Shown here piece after piece: positions 34,277 to 43,920 of a DNA stretch of 64,000 nucleotides (its first letter is position 1; every line of letters starts with the position of its first letter). The DNA is from Neorhizobium galegae (GTDB lineage Bacteria > Pseudomonadota > Alphaproteobacteria > Rhizobiales > Rhizobiaceae): NCBI RefSeq assembly GCF_017877135.1, contig NZ_JAGIPH010000006.1, positions 124,001-188,000 of the forward strand. The letters run 5' to 3'. Under the pieces are notes generated by a model, which made no database searches, had not been told where the DNA came from, and worked only from the letters and a program-made list of their open reading frames with translations. The position numbers were made by a program, and so were the translations under genes.

Positions 34277-34981
34277 GTGCGTTTAAGGTCAATCCGTTAT
34301 CGAGGGGCAGCCCTTGCCGTTGTCGCGTCCCTGGTCGCCCCGGTCTCGCTTCATGCCGAGAGCATCTGCGGCCCTGGCAGGGAGCTGGCGCCGAATGCGT
34401 GGGCGTGTATCCCCAAGCAAAATCGGCCCCGCGTGAGTTCGAACGGAGGCTACTCCAATAATGCGGCGGCCATGGTCGGCGTGGCCTCGGGGGTTCTCGG
34501 CGTCATCGCAGCGCTGGCAGGGCAACTGACCCCCACGGACAATGTGGGGCGCGCCGAGGTGGACCTCAACGAAGCGGGAAATGCGAGCCGCGCGATGAAC
34601 AGAAGCGGCTTCCAGAACATGCAGCAGGGCAATTTCCGGCGGGCTGCAACGTCGTTCAAGTTGGCGGCCGAGAGCGCGCGCAAGGCGCAGAACTGGAAGG
34701 AGGCCGACGAGAACGACAAGAACTGGGCGATCGCGGTGGCCCACGAGCACCTGCAGACGGCTGTCAGAGCCGAAACCGACGGCGACGTTTCAACGGCCAG
34801 CAAGGCCTATCATCAGGCGATCGTTGCGGCTGGAACGGTCGGAGATCAGCGCCTCGTCAAGGAATTGCAAAACCATCACGACAAACTGGCACGCCAAGCG
34901 GTCAAGTCGGGCAAAGCCAAGGACGTCATCCCGACCGATTCGTATTGCGCGACCGTCAACGGCGTCATGCGCTGCCAATAG
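34277..34981 (+). CDS. Exported protein with TPR-like helical region
   Basis: 234 residues starting at a GTG with AGGGGGA upstream. An N-terminal signal peptide (ALAVVASLVAPVSLHA, cleavage after about residue 27) is followed by a hydrophobic stretch AAAMVGVASGVLGVIAALAG. Helical repeats near 100-200 (NMQQGNFRRAATSFKLAAES, then AYHQAIVAAG) look like tetratricopeptide repeats. Four cysteines fall near the two ends. Only 10 bases separate it from the next exported protein, so the two are likely one operon. Function unknown. Confidence 0.65.
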   Translation: MRLRSIRYRGAALAVVASLVAPVSLHAESICGPGRELAPNAWACIPKQNRPRVSSNGGYSNNAAAMVGVASGVLGVIAALAGQLTPTDNVGRAEVDLNEAGNASRAMNRSGFQNMQQGNFRRAATSFKLAAESARKAQNWKEADENDKNWAIAVAHEHLQTAVRAETDGDVSTASKAYHQAIVAAGTVGDQRLVKELQNHHDKLARQAVKSGKAKDVIPTDSYCATVNGVMRCQ

Positions 34982-34991
34982 GACCATTCTC

Positions 34992-35663
34992 ATGACCATG
35001 CTGCACGCACGCCCCGCCGGGCTGTCTCTCCTGATCCTGCTGGGCGCAGCCTGCGGCAGCGCCCGGGCGGAGCCCGTCGGCTTCAACGGCCTGATGATCA
35101 CCAATCTGTCGCAGGACTATACCTATTATTCGGCGGGAAATCCCAACGCGGGAGCGACCCGCAACAGCAGCAAGAGCAAGAACCTGACTGTCGGCTTCCA
35201 GGTGTTTGAGCGCGGCACATTGCTCACCTCCAGCACTTTTCTGTCGGAGTCATGCAAGCAAGACGGAGCGTCCCAAAGCCCGAGCTTCGCCTATAAGATC
35301 GGCGGCAATCAGAACGAATCCTTCAACTGCACGATCAGGGACGAGTTTTCGCGTGGCAGCTTCAGGACCAGAGTGACGGGGACGGGGCGGTTCGAGGCGG
35401 GCACGCTCGAATTGTCGGGCAAGGTGGTTCAAGAGGGCACCTATACGATGAACAGCGCGCCCGATTACGCCACGAGCTATTCCGTGTCCAACGAGCAGAG
35501 CATTGTGGTGGTGGTCTCGGGCAAGAAATGCACCTTGAAGTCATTCCGTCTCAATGCACGCAACACGCAAACCAGCCCCGAAACGTCCCGGCATTATGCC
35601 GGGCGCATCGAAACGACGGTGACCTATCACGCGACGCCCAGCACGAAGTGCACCCTTTATTGA
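34992..35663 (+). CDS. Small exported protein of unknown function
   Basis: 223 residues. Signal peptide LSLLILLGAACGSARA with cleavage before EPVGFNG. The mature part is rich in Ser, Thr and Asn and probably beta-stranded, with cysteines in ESCKQDG, FNCTIRD, GKKCTLK and TKCTLY that could form two disulfides. A second in-frame ATG lies at 34998. It is probably co-transcribed with the preceding exported protein. Not recognised as a known family. Confidence 0.6.
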   Translation: MTMLHARPAGLSLLILLGAACGSARAEPVGFNGLMITNLSQDYTYYSAGNPNAGATRNSSKSKNLTVGFQVFERGTLLTSSTFLSESCKQDGASQSPSFAYKIGGNQNESFNCTIRDEFSRGSFRTRVTGTGRFEAGTLELSGKVVQEGTYTMNSAPDYATSYSVSNEQSIVVVVSGKKCTLKSFRLNARNTQTSPETSRHYAGRIETTVTYHATPSTKCTLY

Positions 35664-35711
35664 CGCTGTACAGGCCATGGTGGCGATCAGTAGCCAGTTC
35701 GTAAGCTGTGC

Positions 35712-35761
35712 GGGACCGGGCAGGATTTGAACCTTCGGCCGTCATGTCATGAGTTTGATAA
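35712..35761 (-). other. tRNA-like 3' fragment
   Basis: On the minus strand the stretch GAAGGTTCAAATCCTGC has the T-arm form of a tRNA: TTCAAAT loop with four of five stem pairs. It is followed by CCGGTCCC, where an acceptor strand would be. The upstream part does not fold into a full cloverleaf, so this is not a functional tRNA. It may be an integration-site remnant. It overlaps the very end of the neighbouring membrane-protein gene. Confidence 0.35.
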
Positions 35762-36913
35762 GCTGCGTGGTTGTGGTCTGGCGCCCATACCTTGACCACA
35801 ATTGTAACTGTTCGCGCGACTTATGAACCATCGGGAGACTTTTCCTGCGGGGGTTTTCCATATTGCATCTGGGTCAAAGACAGGAAGGGCATCAATTGCA
35901 TTCCGCAATCGGATCATGAGGTCATAGGTGGACGGCATAACGCCCCATTGTTCGTGTGCATCCCGACTATCTTCGTAGTCACCTTCCATAAGACGTATCC
36001 GAACCTCCGGATCAACCTCCATGAGAGCGGCATACTCTTCATCAGTAATAGCGCCGCGGGATCGCCAAAATGCGAATTGCCGGTCGCTAAAATAGCATAC
36101 GTCACTAATGCGGAAAATCGGTTCGAGACCATTGGCGTAGTAGTTGGAGCGATAGAAAAAGGACTGGGTTCTGGTTTCACCGTCGACGATGAACATCACT
36201 CGCATTTCTAACTCTGAATTGACAAAGTCGATGGGCGCCCCTTTACCCGGGAGCGGAGGCCCAAATTTCCGTTCTACGCTGAATGCTACGAAATCGTCGT
36301 TCGCAATCGCGAGGGGCGGGCAAATTTCATATTTGCTGCCTATCCTATGCTCAGTATTGACCCGCTCGTCATGGCTTTTAGGATTTGCATCGACGCCAAT
36401 GATCCTTTCTGGACCGAGAAAGAAGGATTGGGTTGTCTGGAACAGATGGATGCCTCGGTGAAAGCCGAAGAGATCGACTTTTAGTATCTTGACTGGTTTG
36501 CGACCGGCCTTGAGGCGTACGGTTGCGCAGATACTAAAAGCCCGATCGTTTTCATATTTGGCATCGCGGCGATCATCACTTTTCTGACTGACGTTAAAAA
36601 AGTAGCCCACCGGCTCGGCCGCAAGATGCGGCTTTTCTATTTTCGCGACGACGCGATCGACTGCATAAAGGCAAACGGCCAAGGCTATGAGGGCGATACC
36701 AACTGGATAGCTCAAGGCGTCGAGTGGTTCGTTAAAAAGGATCTTATAAAGAAACAACGTAAGAGGCGTCACTGTGAGGCATGTCACGCCCCCGACGAGG
36801 AGAATTCGGACCATTGACTTGAGTAGCGGCTTGTGAACCAAGATATAAGCAGCGGCCTCAATAACATCTCCGAGAATGTTTCCGATCTCTGTAAGATACG
36901 CTTTCCGTTTCAT
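35747..36913 (-). CDS. Membrane-anchored protein of unknown function
   Basis: 388 residues. Two hydrophobic helices near the N-terminus (about 39-60 and 72-92, including TCLTVTPLTLFLYKILF and IALIALAVCLYAVDRVV), then a cytoplasmic or periplasmic domain of about 280 residues with no motif I recognise. The ATG at 36913 has AAAGGG upstream. Codon use is less GC-biased than in neighbouring genes, which fits an acquired gene. The last residues run into the tRNA-like fragment and may be a read-through tail. Confidence 0.55.
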   Translation of the reverse strand: MKRKAYLTEIGNILGDVIEAAAYILVHKPLLKSMVRILLVGGVTCLTVTPLTLFLYKILFNEPLDALSYPVGIALIALAVCLYAVDRVVAKIEKPHLAAEPVGYFFNVSQKSDDRRDAKYENDRAFSICATVRLKAGRKPVKILKVDLFGFHRGIHLFQTTQSFFLGPERIIGVDANPKSHDERVNTEHRIGSKYEICPPLAIANDDFVAFSVERKFGPPLPGKGAPIDFVNSELEMRVMFIVDGETRTQSFFYRSNYYANGLEPIFRISDVCYFSDRQFAFWRSRGAITDEEYAALMEVDPEVRIRLMEGDYEDSRDAHEQWGVMPSTYDLMIRLRNAIDALPVFDPDAIWKTPAGKVSRWFISRANSYNCGQGMGARPQPRSLSNS

Positions 36914-37076
36914 CGTCACCCTTTCTCGGCAACAAGCTTTCTATGCTGCACTTGTTCAGATAATATGGTGGCGCAAGAAAAATTTCATCCTCTCATAGGA
37001 GATAATCCTGCCTCCAAGCGAAGCGTCAGCAATGGCGCCCGGACAGCTCGACAGAGTCTATTGCTCAGTCAATATG

Positions 37077-37100
37077 GAAACCCCCGGTTTGCGCCGGGGG
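37077..37100 (-). terminator. katG terminator
   Basis: Arms CCCCCGG (37081-37087) and CCGGGGG (37094-37100) enclose a 6-base loop, 26 bases beyond the katG stop. They are followed on the minus strand by TTTCC. A clear rho-independent type stem with a short T run. Confidence 0.7.
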
Positions 37101-37126
37101 CTCGTCGAACGGAGCAGGAGCGGCCG

Positions 37127-39528
<2,402 letters not shown>

Positions 39529-40449
39529 ATGATCAGTCCGACACTCAGACAGCTGCGCTATTTCGAGGCGCTGGCCCGCTTCGGCCATTTCGGCCGTGCG
39601 GCGGAAGCCTGCGCCATCTCGCAGCCGGCGCTTTCGGTGCAGGTGAAGGAGCTTGAGGAAATGCTGGGCGTGACGCTTCTGGAACGCAGCGTCCGCCAGA
39701 TCAGGCTGACCAGCTTCGGCGAGGAATTCGTCGTGCGGGTGCGCGAGATCCTTCGGGCGGTCGATGAGCTGGGAGATCTGGCGCGCGCCGCACAAAGCCA
39801 GCTCGCCGGCAGGCTTCGCATCGGCATCATCCCGACGATCGCACCCTATCTGCTGCCGGCGATGATCTCGCAGCTGACCCGCGACAATGCAGGCCTCGAC
39901 ATTCACCTGCGCGAAACCGTAACGCCGAAGCTTCTGCAGGAATTGTCGGAGGGTCGGCTCGACACGGCCATCGTCGCGCTGCCGGTCTCGGAGGAGTCGC
40001 TGACGGAAATTGCGCTGTTTGAGGAGAATTTCCTTCTGGTGCGTCCGGCCGAAGATGCCGCAAAACCGGTGCCGAACCGCGAGCGGCTGCGCGAAATGCG
40101 GCTTCTGCTATTGGAAGAGGGGCACTGCTTTCGCGAGCAGGCACTCTCCTTCTGCAACATCAGCGCCGGTTCGCCCAAGCCCCGCGAGCTTCTGGATGGC
40201 AGTTCGCTCTCGACGCTCGTCCAGATGGTGGGGGCGGGCATCGGCATTACGCTGATCCCGGAAATCGCTGTTGCGGTGGAAACCCGCTCGGCACCGGTCT
40301 CCATCGCGCGTTTCGAAGATCCGCAACCGTCGCGCACCATCGGCATGGTATGGCGAAAGACCAGCCCCATCGCCCGCCAGCTGATGCAGGTGGCGGAGGT
40401 GGTGCGCGGGGCCGCTGAAGGCCTGCGGATGGCAACCGCTACCGTCTAG
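39529..40449 (+). CDS. oxyR: Hydrogen-peroxide-sensing LysR-family regulator
   Basis: 306 residues. N-terminal LysR helix-turn-helix (FGRAAEACAISQPALSVQVK). The redox pair C200 and C209 lies in EEGHCFREQALSFC, the hallmark of OxyR. Disulfide formation would activate transcription of the divergent katG. Confidence 0.95.
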   Translation: MISPTLRQLRYFEALARFGHFGRAAEACAISQPALSVQVKELEEMLGVTLLERSVRQIRLTSFGEEFVVRVREILRAVDELGDLARAAQSQLAGRLRIGIIPTIAPYLLPAMISQLTRDNAGLDIHLRETVTPKLLQELSEGRLDTAIVALPVSEESLTEIALFEENFLLVRPAEDAAKPVPNRERLREMRLLLLEEGHCFREQALSFCNISAGSPKPRELLDGSSLSTLVQMVGAGIGITLIPEIAVAVETRSAPVSIARFEDPQPSRTIGMVWRKTSPIARQLMQVAEVVRGAAEGLRMATATV

Positions 40450-40483
40450 GTGGACGGCTCATGCGTTTCGCACGGCCGTCCAC
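40450..40483. terminator. Bidirectional stem-loop between oxyR and the Gfo/Idh gene
   Basis: Perfect 9-base arms GTGGACGGC (40450-40458) and GCCGTCCAC (40475-40483) fill the 39-base gap between two convergent genes. The loop is 16 bases; no T tract. Confidence 0.5.
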
Positions 40484-40488
40484 GGGTC

Positions 40489-41571
40489 TCAGTCGCGGTG
40501 ACGGGCATAGATGCGGTCGAGAATATCGGCGACATCCACCAGCCGATCGGCCTCCGGATCGTAGCCTTCGCCCGTCTGGAGACGTCGCGCCCAATCGGCC
40601 GCCGCCCGGCCGCCCCAGTCTTCCGGCGGCGATGACAGGGTTTCGCGGGTCGTTCCGGAAAAGCGCTCGGTCTTGAAGTCGTAGAAGGAGCCATCGACAT
40701 TGGAGAGGCTCGCCCCGCCGCCGCTGCCATAAAAGCTGGCGGAAATCACCGCGTCCTGTCCTGCCGGCAGCCGCCAGGAGCAGGCAAGCCGAACCGTTGC
40801 GCCGCTTTCCAGATCAAGCGTTGCGATGGCGTAGTCCTCGATGCGGTCGCTGTCGCCGGAAATCAGCTGGCCGCCGCTCATCAGCCGGCTTGCGACGCGC
40901 GACACCGCCGGAAAGCCGAGCGACCACAGCGCGGCATCCACCAGATGCACGCCGAGATCGATCACGCAGCCGCCGCCCGACTGCGCCTTGTCGTAGAACC
41001 ACGGCTTGTCCGGCCCATAGGCATTGTGAAACACGAGGTCTGCAGCAAACACCGAGCCGAGCGCCCCGCCGCGGATCAGATCGCGGATCTGGCGCATGCC
41101 ATTGGTGAATCGATAGGAGAAATCCACCGACAACAGCCGGTCGGCGGCACGTGCCGCGTCCACCACGGCCTGAACTTCGCCGGCGGTTCGTCCAAGCGGC
41201 TTCTGGCAGAACACCGCCTTGCCGGCCTGAAGCACGCGGATCGATTGCTCTGCATGCTGCGCGCTTGGTGTGGCAATCACCACGCCATCGAGATCCATGG
41301 ACAGCATCTCGTCCAGCCGCTCGACACGGCGCGCGTCCGGTGCGAGCGCCAGCGCCTCGCGCGCCATGTCCTCGGACGGATCGGAGACGACGACTGCCTC
41401 GGCGACACCGGTCTCCAGGATTTTCTGCATGCGATGGCGGCCGATCCAGCCGGTGCCGAGAAAGCCTAGGCGCAGGGGGCGATGTTCGCTCGCTCCACGA
41501 GGGTCGGCGCCCGTATCCGCTGTGGCGGCAAGGGCGCCGGTGAAATCTGTTTGCGTCGTGAACTGGTTCAT
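40489..41571 (-). CDS. Gfo/Idh/MocA-family oxidoreductase
   Basis: 360 residues. After a 30-residue leader, the NAD(P) fold reads LRLGFLGTGWIGRHRM, and the family's catalytic Lys is in VFCQKPLGRTAGE. The C-terminal part has VIDLGVHLVDAALW. It likely oxidises a sugar or inositol derivative. It overlaps the alcohol dehydrogenase by ATGA, forming a two-gene leftward operon opposite the big sugar operon. Confidence 0.87.
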   Translation of the reverse strand: MNQFTTQTDFTGALAATADTGADPRGASEHRPLRLGFLGTGWIGRHRMQKILETGVAEAVVVSDPSEDMAREALALAPDARRVERLDEMLSMDLDGVVIATPSAQHAEQSIRVLQAGKAVFCQKPLGRTAGEVQAVVDAARAADRLLSVDFSYRFTNGMRQIRDLIRGGALGSVFAADLVFHNAYGPDKPWFYDKAQSGGGCVIDLGVHLVDAALWSLGFPAVSRVASRLMSGGQLISGDSDRIEDYAIATLDLESGATVRLACSWRLPAGQDAVISASFYGSGGGASLSNVDGSFYDFKTERFSGTTRETLSSPPEDWGGRAAADWARRLQTGEGYDPEADRLVDVADILDRIYARHRD

Positions 41572-42566
41572 GGGTAGGTCACCAGGGCCTTGAGGAAGCC
41601 GTCCGGACGGTCGCGCGTGGCGTTCAGCGCTTCGCCGAGCCCTTCCAGCGGATAGTTGTGCGTGTAGAGCGGGGAGGGGTCGAGCCTGCCTTCGGCAACG
41701 GCTGCCACCGCCTCGCGCATTCCCTTGAGATAGATTTTGGGATCGCGCTCATGGGCGTTGATCACATCGAGCCCCCGCCAGTTCCACTGCTGCATGTTGA
41801 CCTGACGCGGGCCATCCTGATGGTAGCCGGCGATGATCAGGCGGCCACGCTCGCGGGTGAGTTCACCCGCCAGATCGAGCGGCCACTGCTTGCCGACGGC
41901 TTCGATCACCCGGTCGCAGAACGCGCCGTCGGTGAGCCGGCGCACCTCCTCGATGATCTCCCAGTGGTCGCGCATTTCGATCACCGCATCCGCCCCCATC
42001 TTTTGGGCGAGATCGAGCGAGAAGGGACGGCGCGAAATGGCGATCACCTGCGCGCCGGCGTTTTTCGCCAGCTGCGTCAGCAGTGCGCCGAGGAAGCCGA
42101 TGCCGATAATCGCAACGGTCTGGCCTTCGGAAATATCGCAGCGGTGAAAGATGTTCATGGCGCAGCCGAGCGGCTCGGCGGGAAACGGCTTGCCGGCCAG
42201 CGCCGACGGCAGCTCTACCACGGCGTCGGCGCTTGCCACGTCATGCGTGGCATAGGCGTGGTAGGAGAGGGCGGCCACCCGGTCGCCGACGGCAAGATCC
42301 GTCACACCCTCGCCCAGCGCGTCGACCACCCCCCAGCCCTCGTGGCCGAGCCCGCCGGGCTCTGTCGGAAACTCCATCCAGTCCGGTCCCGCCCAGGGGG
42401 TAAGGTTGGAGGCGCAGACGCCGCAGCCTTCCAGCCGAATGCGGACCTCGCCGCGCCCGGGCAGCGGCTGCGGCACGCGCTCAACCCTCATCTGACCGGC
42501 GCCTGTCACGACGGCAGCCTGCATGGTGGCTGTTTCAGTGCCTGTTCGAGCGTTGGAAATGTCCAT
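41568..42566 (-). CDS. Zinc-binding alcohol/sorbitol-type dehydrogenase (MDR)
   Basis: 332 residues. GroES-like domain with CGVCASNLTPW and a GHEGWGVVDALGEGV proton-relay region. The Rossmann motif is VAIIGIGFLGALLTQLA. The start at 42566 has AAGGG 6 bases upstream. Together with the downstream Gfo/Idh enzyme it probably oxidises a polyol or sugar. Structural-zinc cysteines are not obvious. Confidence 0.83.
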   Translation of the reverse strand: MDISNARTGTETATMQAAVVTGAGQMRVERVPQPLPGRGEVRIRLEGCGVCASNLTPWAGPDWMEFPTEPGGLGHEGWGVVDALGEGVTDLAVGDRVAALSYHAYATHDVASADAVVELPSALAGKPFPAEPLGCAMNIFHRCDISEGQTVAIIGIGFLGALLTQLAKNAGAQVIAISRRPFSLDLAQKMGADAVIEMRDHWEIIEEVRRLTDGAFCDRVIEAVGKQWPLDLAGELTRERGRLIIAGYHQDGPRQVNMQQWNWRGLDVINAHERDPKIYLKGMREAVAAVAEGRLDPSPLYTHNYPLEGLGEALNATRDRPDGFLKALVTYP

Positions 42567-42734
42567 ACCGATCCCTTCTTCCTGTCGTCCCGCACGATCA
42601 CGAAACCTGCTCGCAACGGCTAACAAGGAAGGGGCGTGAGGGTTCCTGAAGAAGATGACATTGATGAAGTCATTGAAGTGACAGCTGAAGATGATGCCGC
42701 CTAGCACCCTCGCACAAAAGGGAAATTTAGGTTT

Positions 42735-42752
42735 GGAACTATCGCATGTTCC
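42735..42752. promoter_or_regulatory. Inverted repeat in the divergent sugar-operon promoter
   Basis: GGAAC-N8-GTTCC lies 58 bases upstream of the first gene of the long rightward operon, within a 244-base AT-richer gap to the divergent dehydrogenase. The gap also has short near-repeats of ATTGATGAAG and CATTGAAGTG around 42660-42690. Possible operator. Confidence 0.35.
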
Positions 42753-42810
42753 GCTTGTTCAGCCCTCGAAAGCAGCAGCATCAACCCTCTAACGATCAGG
42801 TGAAAACTCC

Positions 42811-43920
42811 GTGTCTCAGAAGGTCCTCATCACCGGCGGCTGCGGCTTCATCGGCCGCTATGTTACCCAGGAATTGTTGGCATCCGGCTATCAGGTGCGC
42901 ATCCTCGATGCCCTGATCGACCAGGTGCATGGCGATGGAAGCGTGGCGGTTCCGGACGGCGTTGAATTCATCGAAGGCAATGTCTGCGACCGACAGACGG
43001 TGGACGCGGCGCTTGCCGGTATCGATGCGGTGCTGCATCTCGCCGCCGAAGTGGGCGTCGGCCAGTCGATGTACGAAATCGCCCGCTATGTGGGTGGCAA
43101 CGATCTCGGCACCGCCGTTCTTCTGGAGGCCATGATCGGTGGCTCCGTGCGGCGCATCGTCGTTGCCTCCTCCATGAGCGTTTACGGCGAAGGCCTCTAC
43201 CGCACGGCGGATGGAACGCGGCTTGGACAGGTGCGCCGCAAGGCGGCCCGCATCAAGGCCGGCCAGTGGGAAGCGCAGGGGCCGAACGGCGAGGCGCTGA
43301 CGCCGGCGCCGACGGACGAGGAGAAGCCCGTCGATCTGGCCTCCATCTACGCACTGACGAAATATGTGCAGGAACGCGCCGTGCTGATCTGGGGCGAGGC
43401 CTACGGGGTCGATGCGGTGGCGCTCCGCCTGTTCAACGTGTTCGGCCCCGGCCAAGCCTTGTCCAACCCCTATACGGGCGTGCTTGCCAATTTCGCTTCG
43501 CGCATCGCCAATGGCCAGTCACCGATGATTTTCGAGGACGGTCAGCAGAGGCGCGATTTCGTCCATGTGCGCGATGTGGCGCGCGCCTTCCGGCTTGCCC
43601 TCGAAAAGCCGTCCGCCGCCGGCCATGTGATCAATGTCGGCAGCGGCCAGTCCTATTCGGTGGCAGAGGTTGCCTCCCTGCTGGCCGAGGCGATGGGCGC
43701 GCCCGAGCTTCAGCCGGATATCATGAACAAGGCCCGCTCCGGCGATATCCGCAATTGCTTTGCCGATATTTCCAAGGCCCGCGAGCTTCTGGGCTTCGAG
43801 CCGGAACACCGGCTGGAAAGCACGCTCGGCGAGCTTGCCGAATGGGTGCGCGTAACCGGCGCCATCGACCGCGGCGCGGAAATGAAGCGCCAGCTCGAAC
43901 AGCGGGGGCTGGTATCATGA
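42811..43920 (+). CDS. NAD-dependent nucleotide-sugar epimerase/dehydratase
   Basis: 369 residues, extended SDR. VLITGGCGFIGRYVTQELL at the start, ASSMSVYGEG with the catalytic Ser, and YALTKYVQE with Tyr-x3-Lys near residue 180, then LRLFNVFGPGQAL. It is typical of UDP-sugar 4-epimerases and dehydratases; an exact reaction cannot be set. The start is GTG with AGGTGA upstream. It overlaps the next gene by ATGA, opening a tightly coupled operon. Confidence 0.87.
   Translation: MSQKVLITGGCGFIGRYVTQELLASGYQVRILDALIDQVHGDGSVAVPDGVEFIEGNVCDRQTVDAALAGIDAVLHLAAEVGVGQSMYEIARYVGGNDLGTAVLLEAMIGGSVRRIVVASSMSVYGEGLYRTADGTRLGQVRRKAARIKAGQWEAQGPNGEALTPAPTDEEKPVDLASIYALTKYVQERAVLIWGEAYGVDAVALRLFNVFGPGQALSNPYTGVLANFASRIANGQSPMIFEDGQQRRDFVHVRDVARAFRLALEKPSAAGHVINVGSGQSYSVAEVASLLAEAMGAPELQPDIMNKARSGDIRNCFADISKARELLGFEPEHRLESTLGELAEWVRVTGAIDRGAEMKRQLEQRGLVS

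Noticed and set aside
43266..43916. A 217-codon N-terminal extension of the hydrolase-epimerase fusion
   Set aside because: It lies inside the preceding epimerase gene in another frame; the ATGA overlap at 43917 is the natural start.
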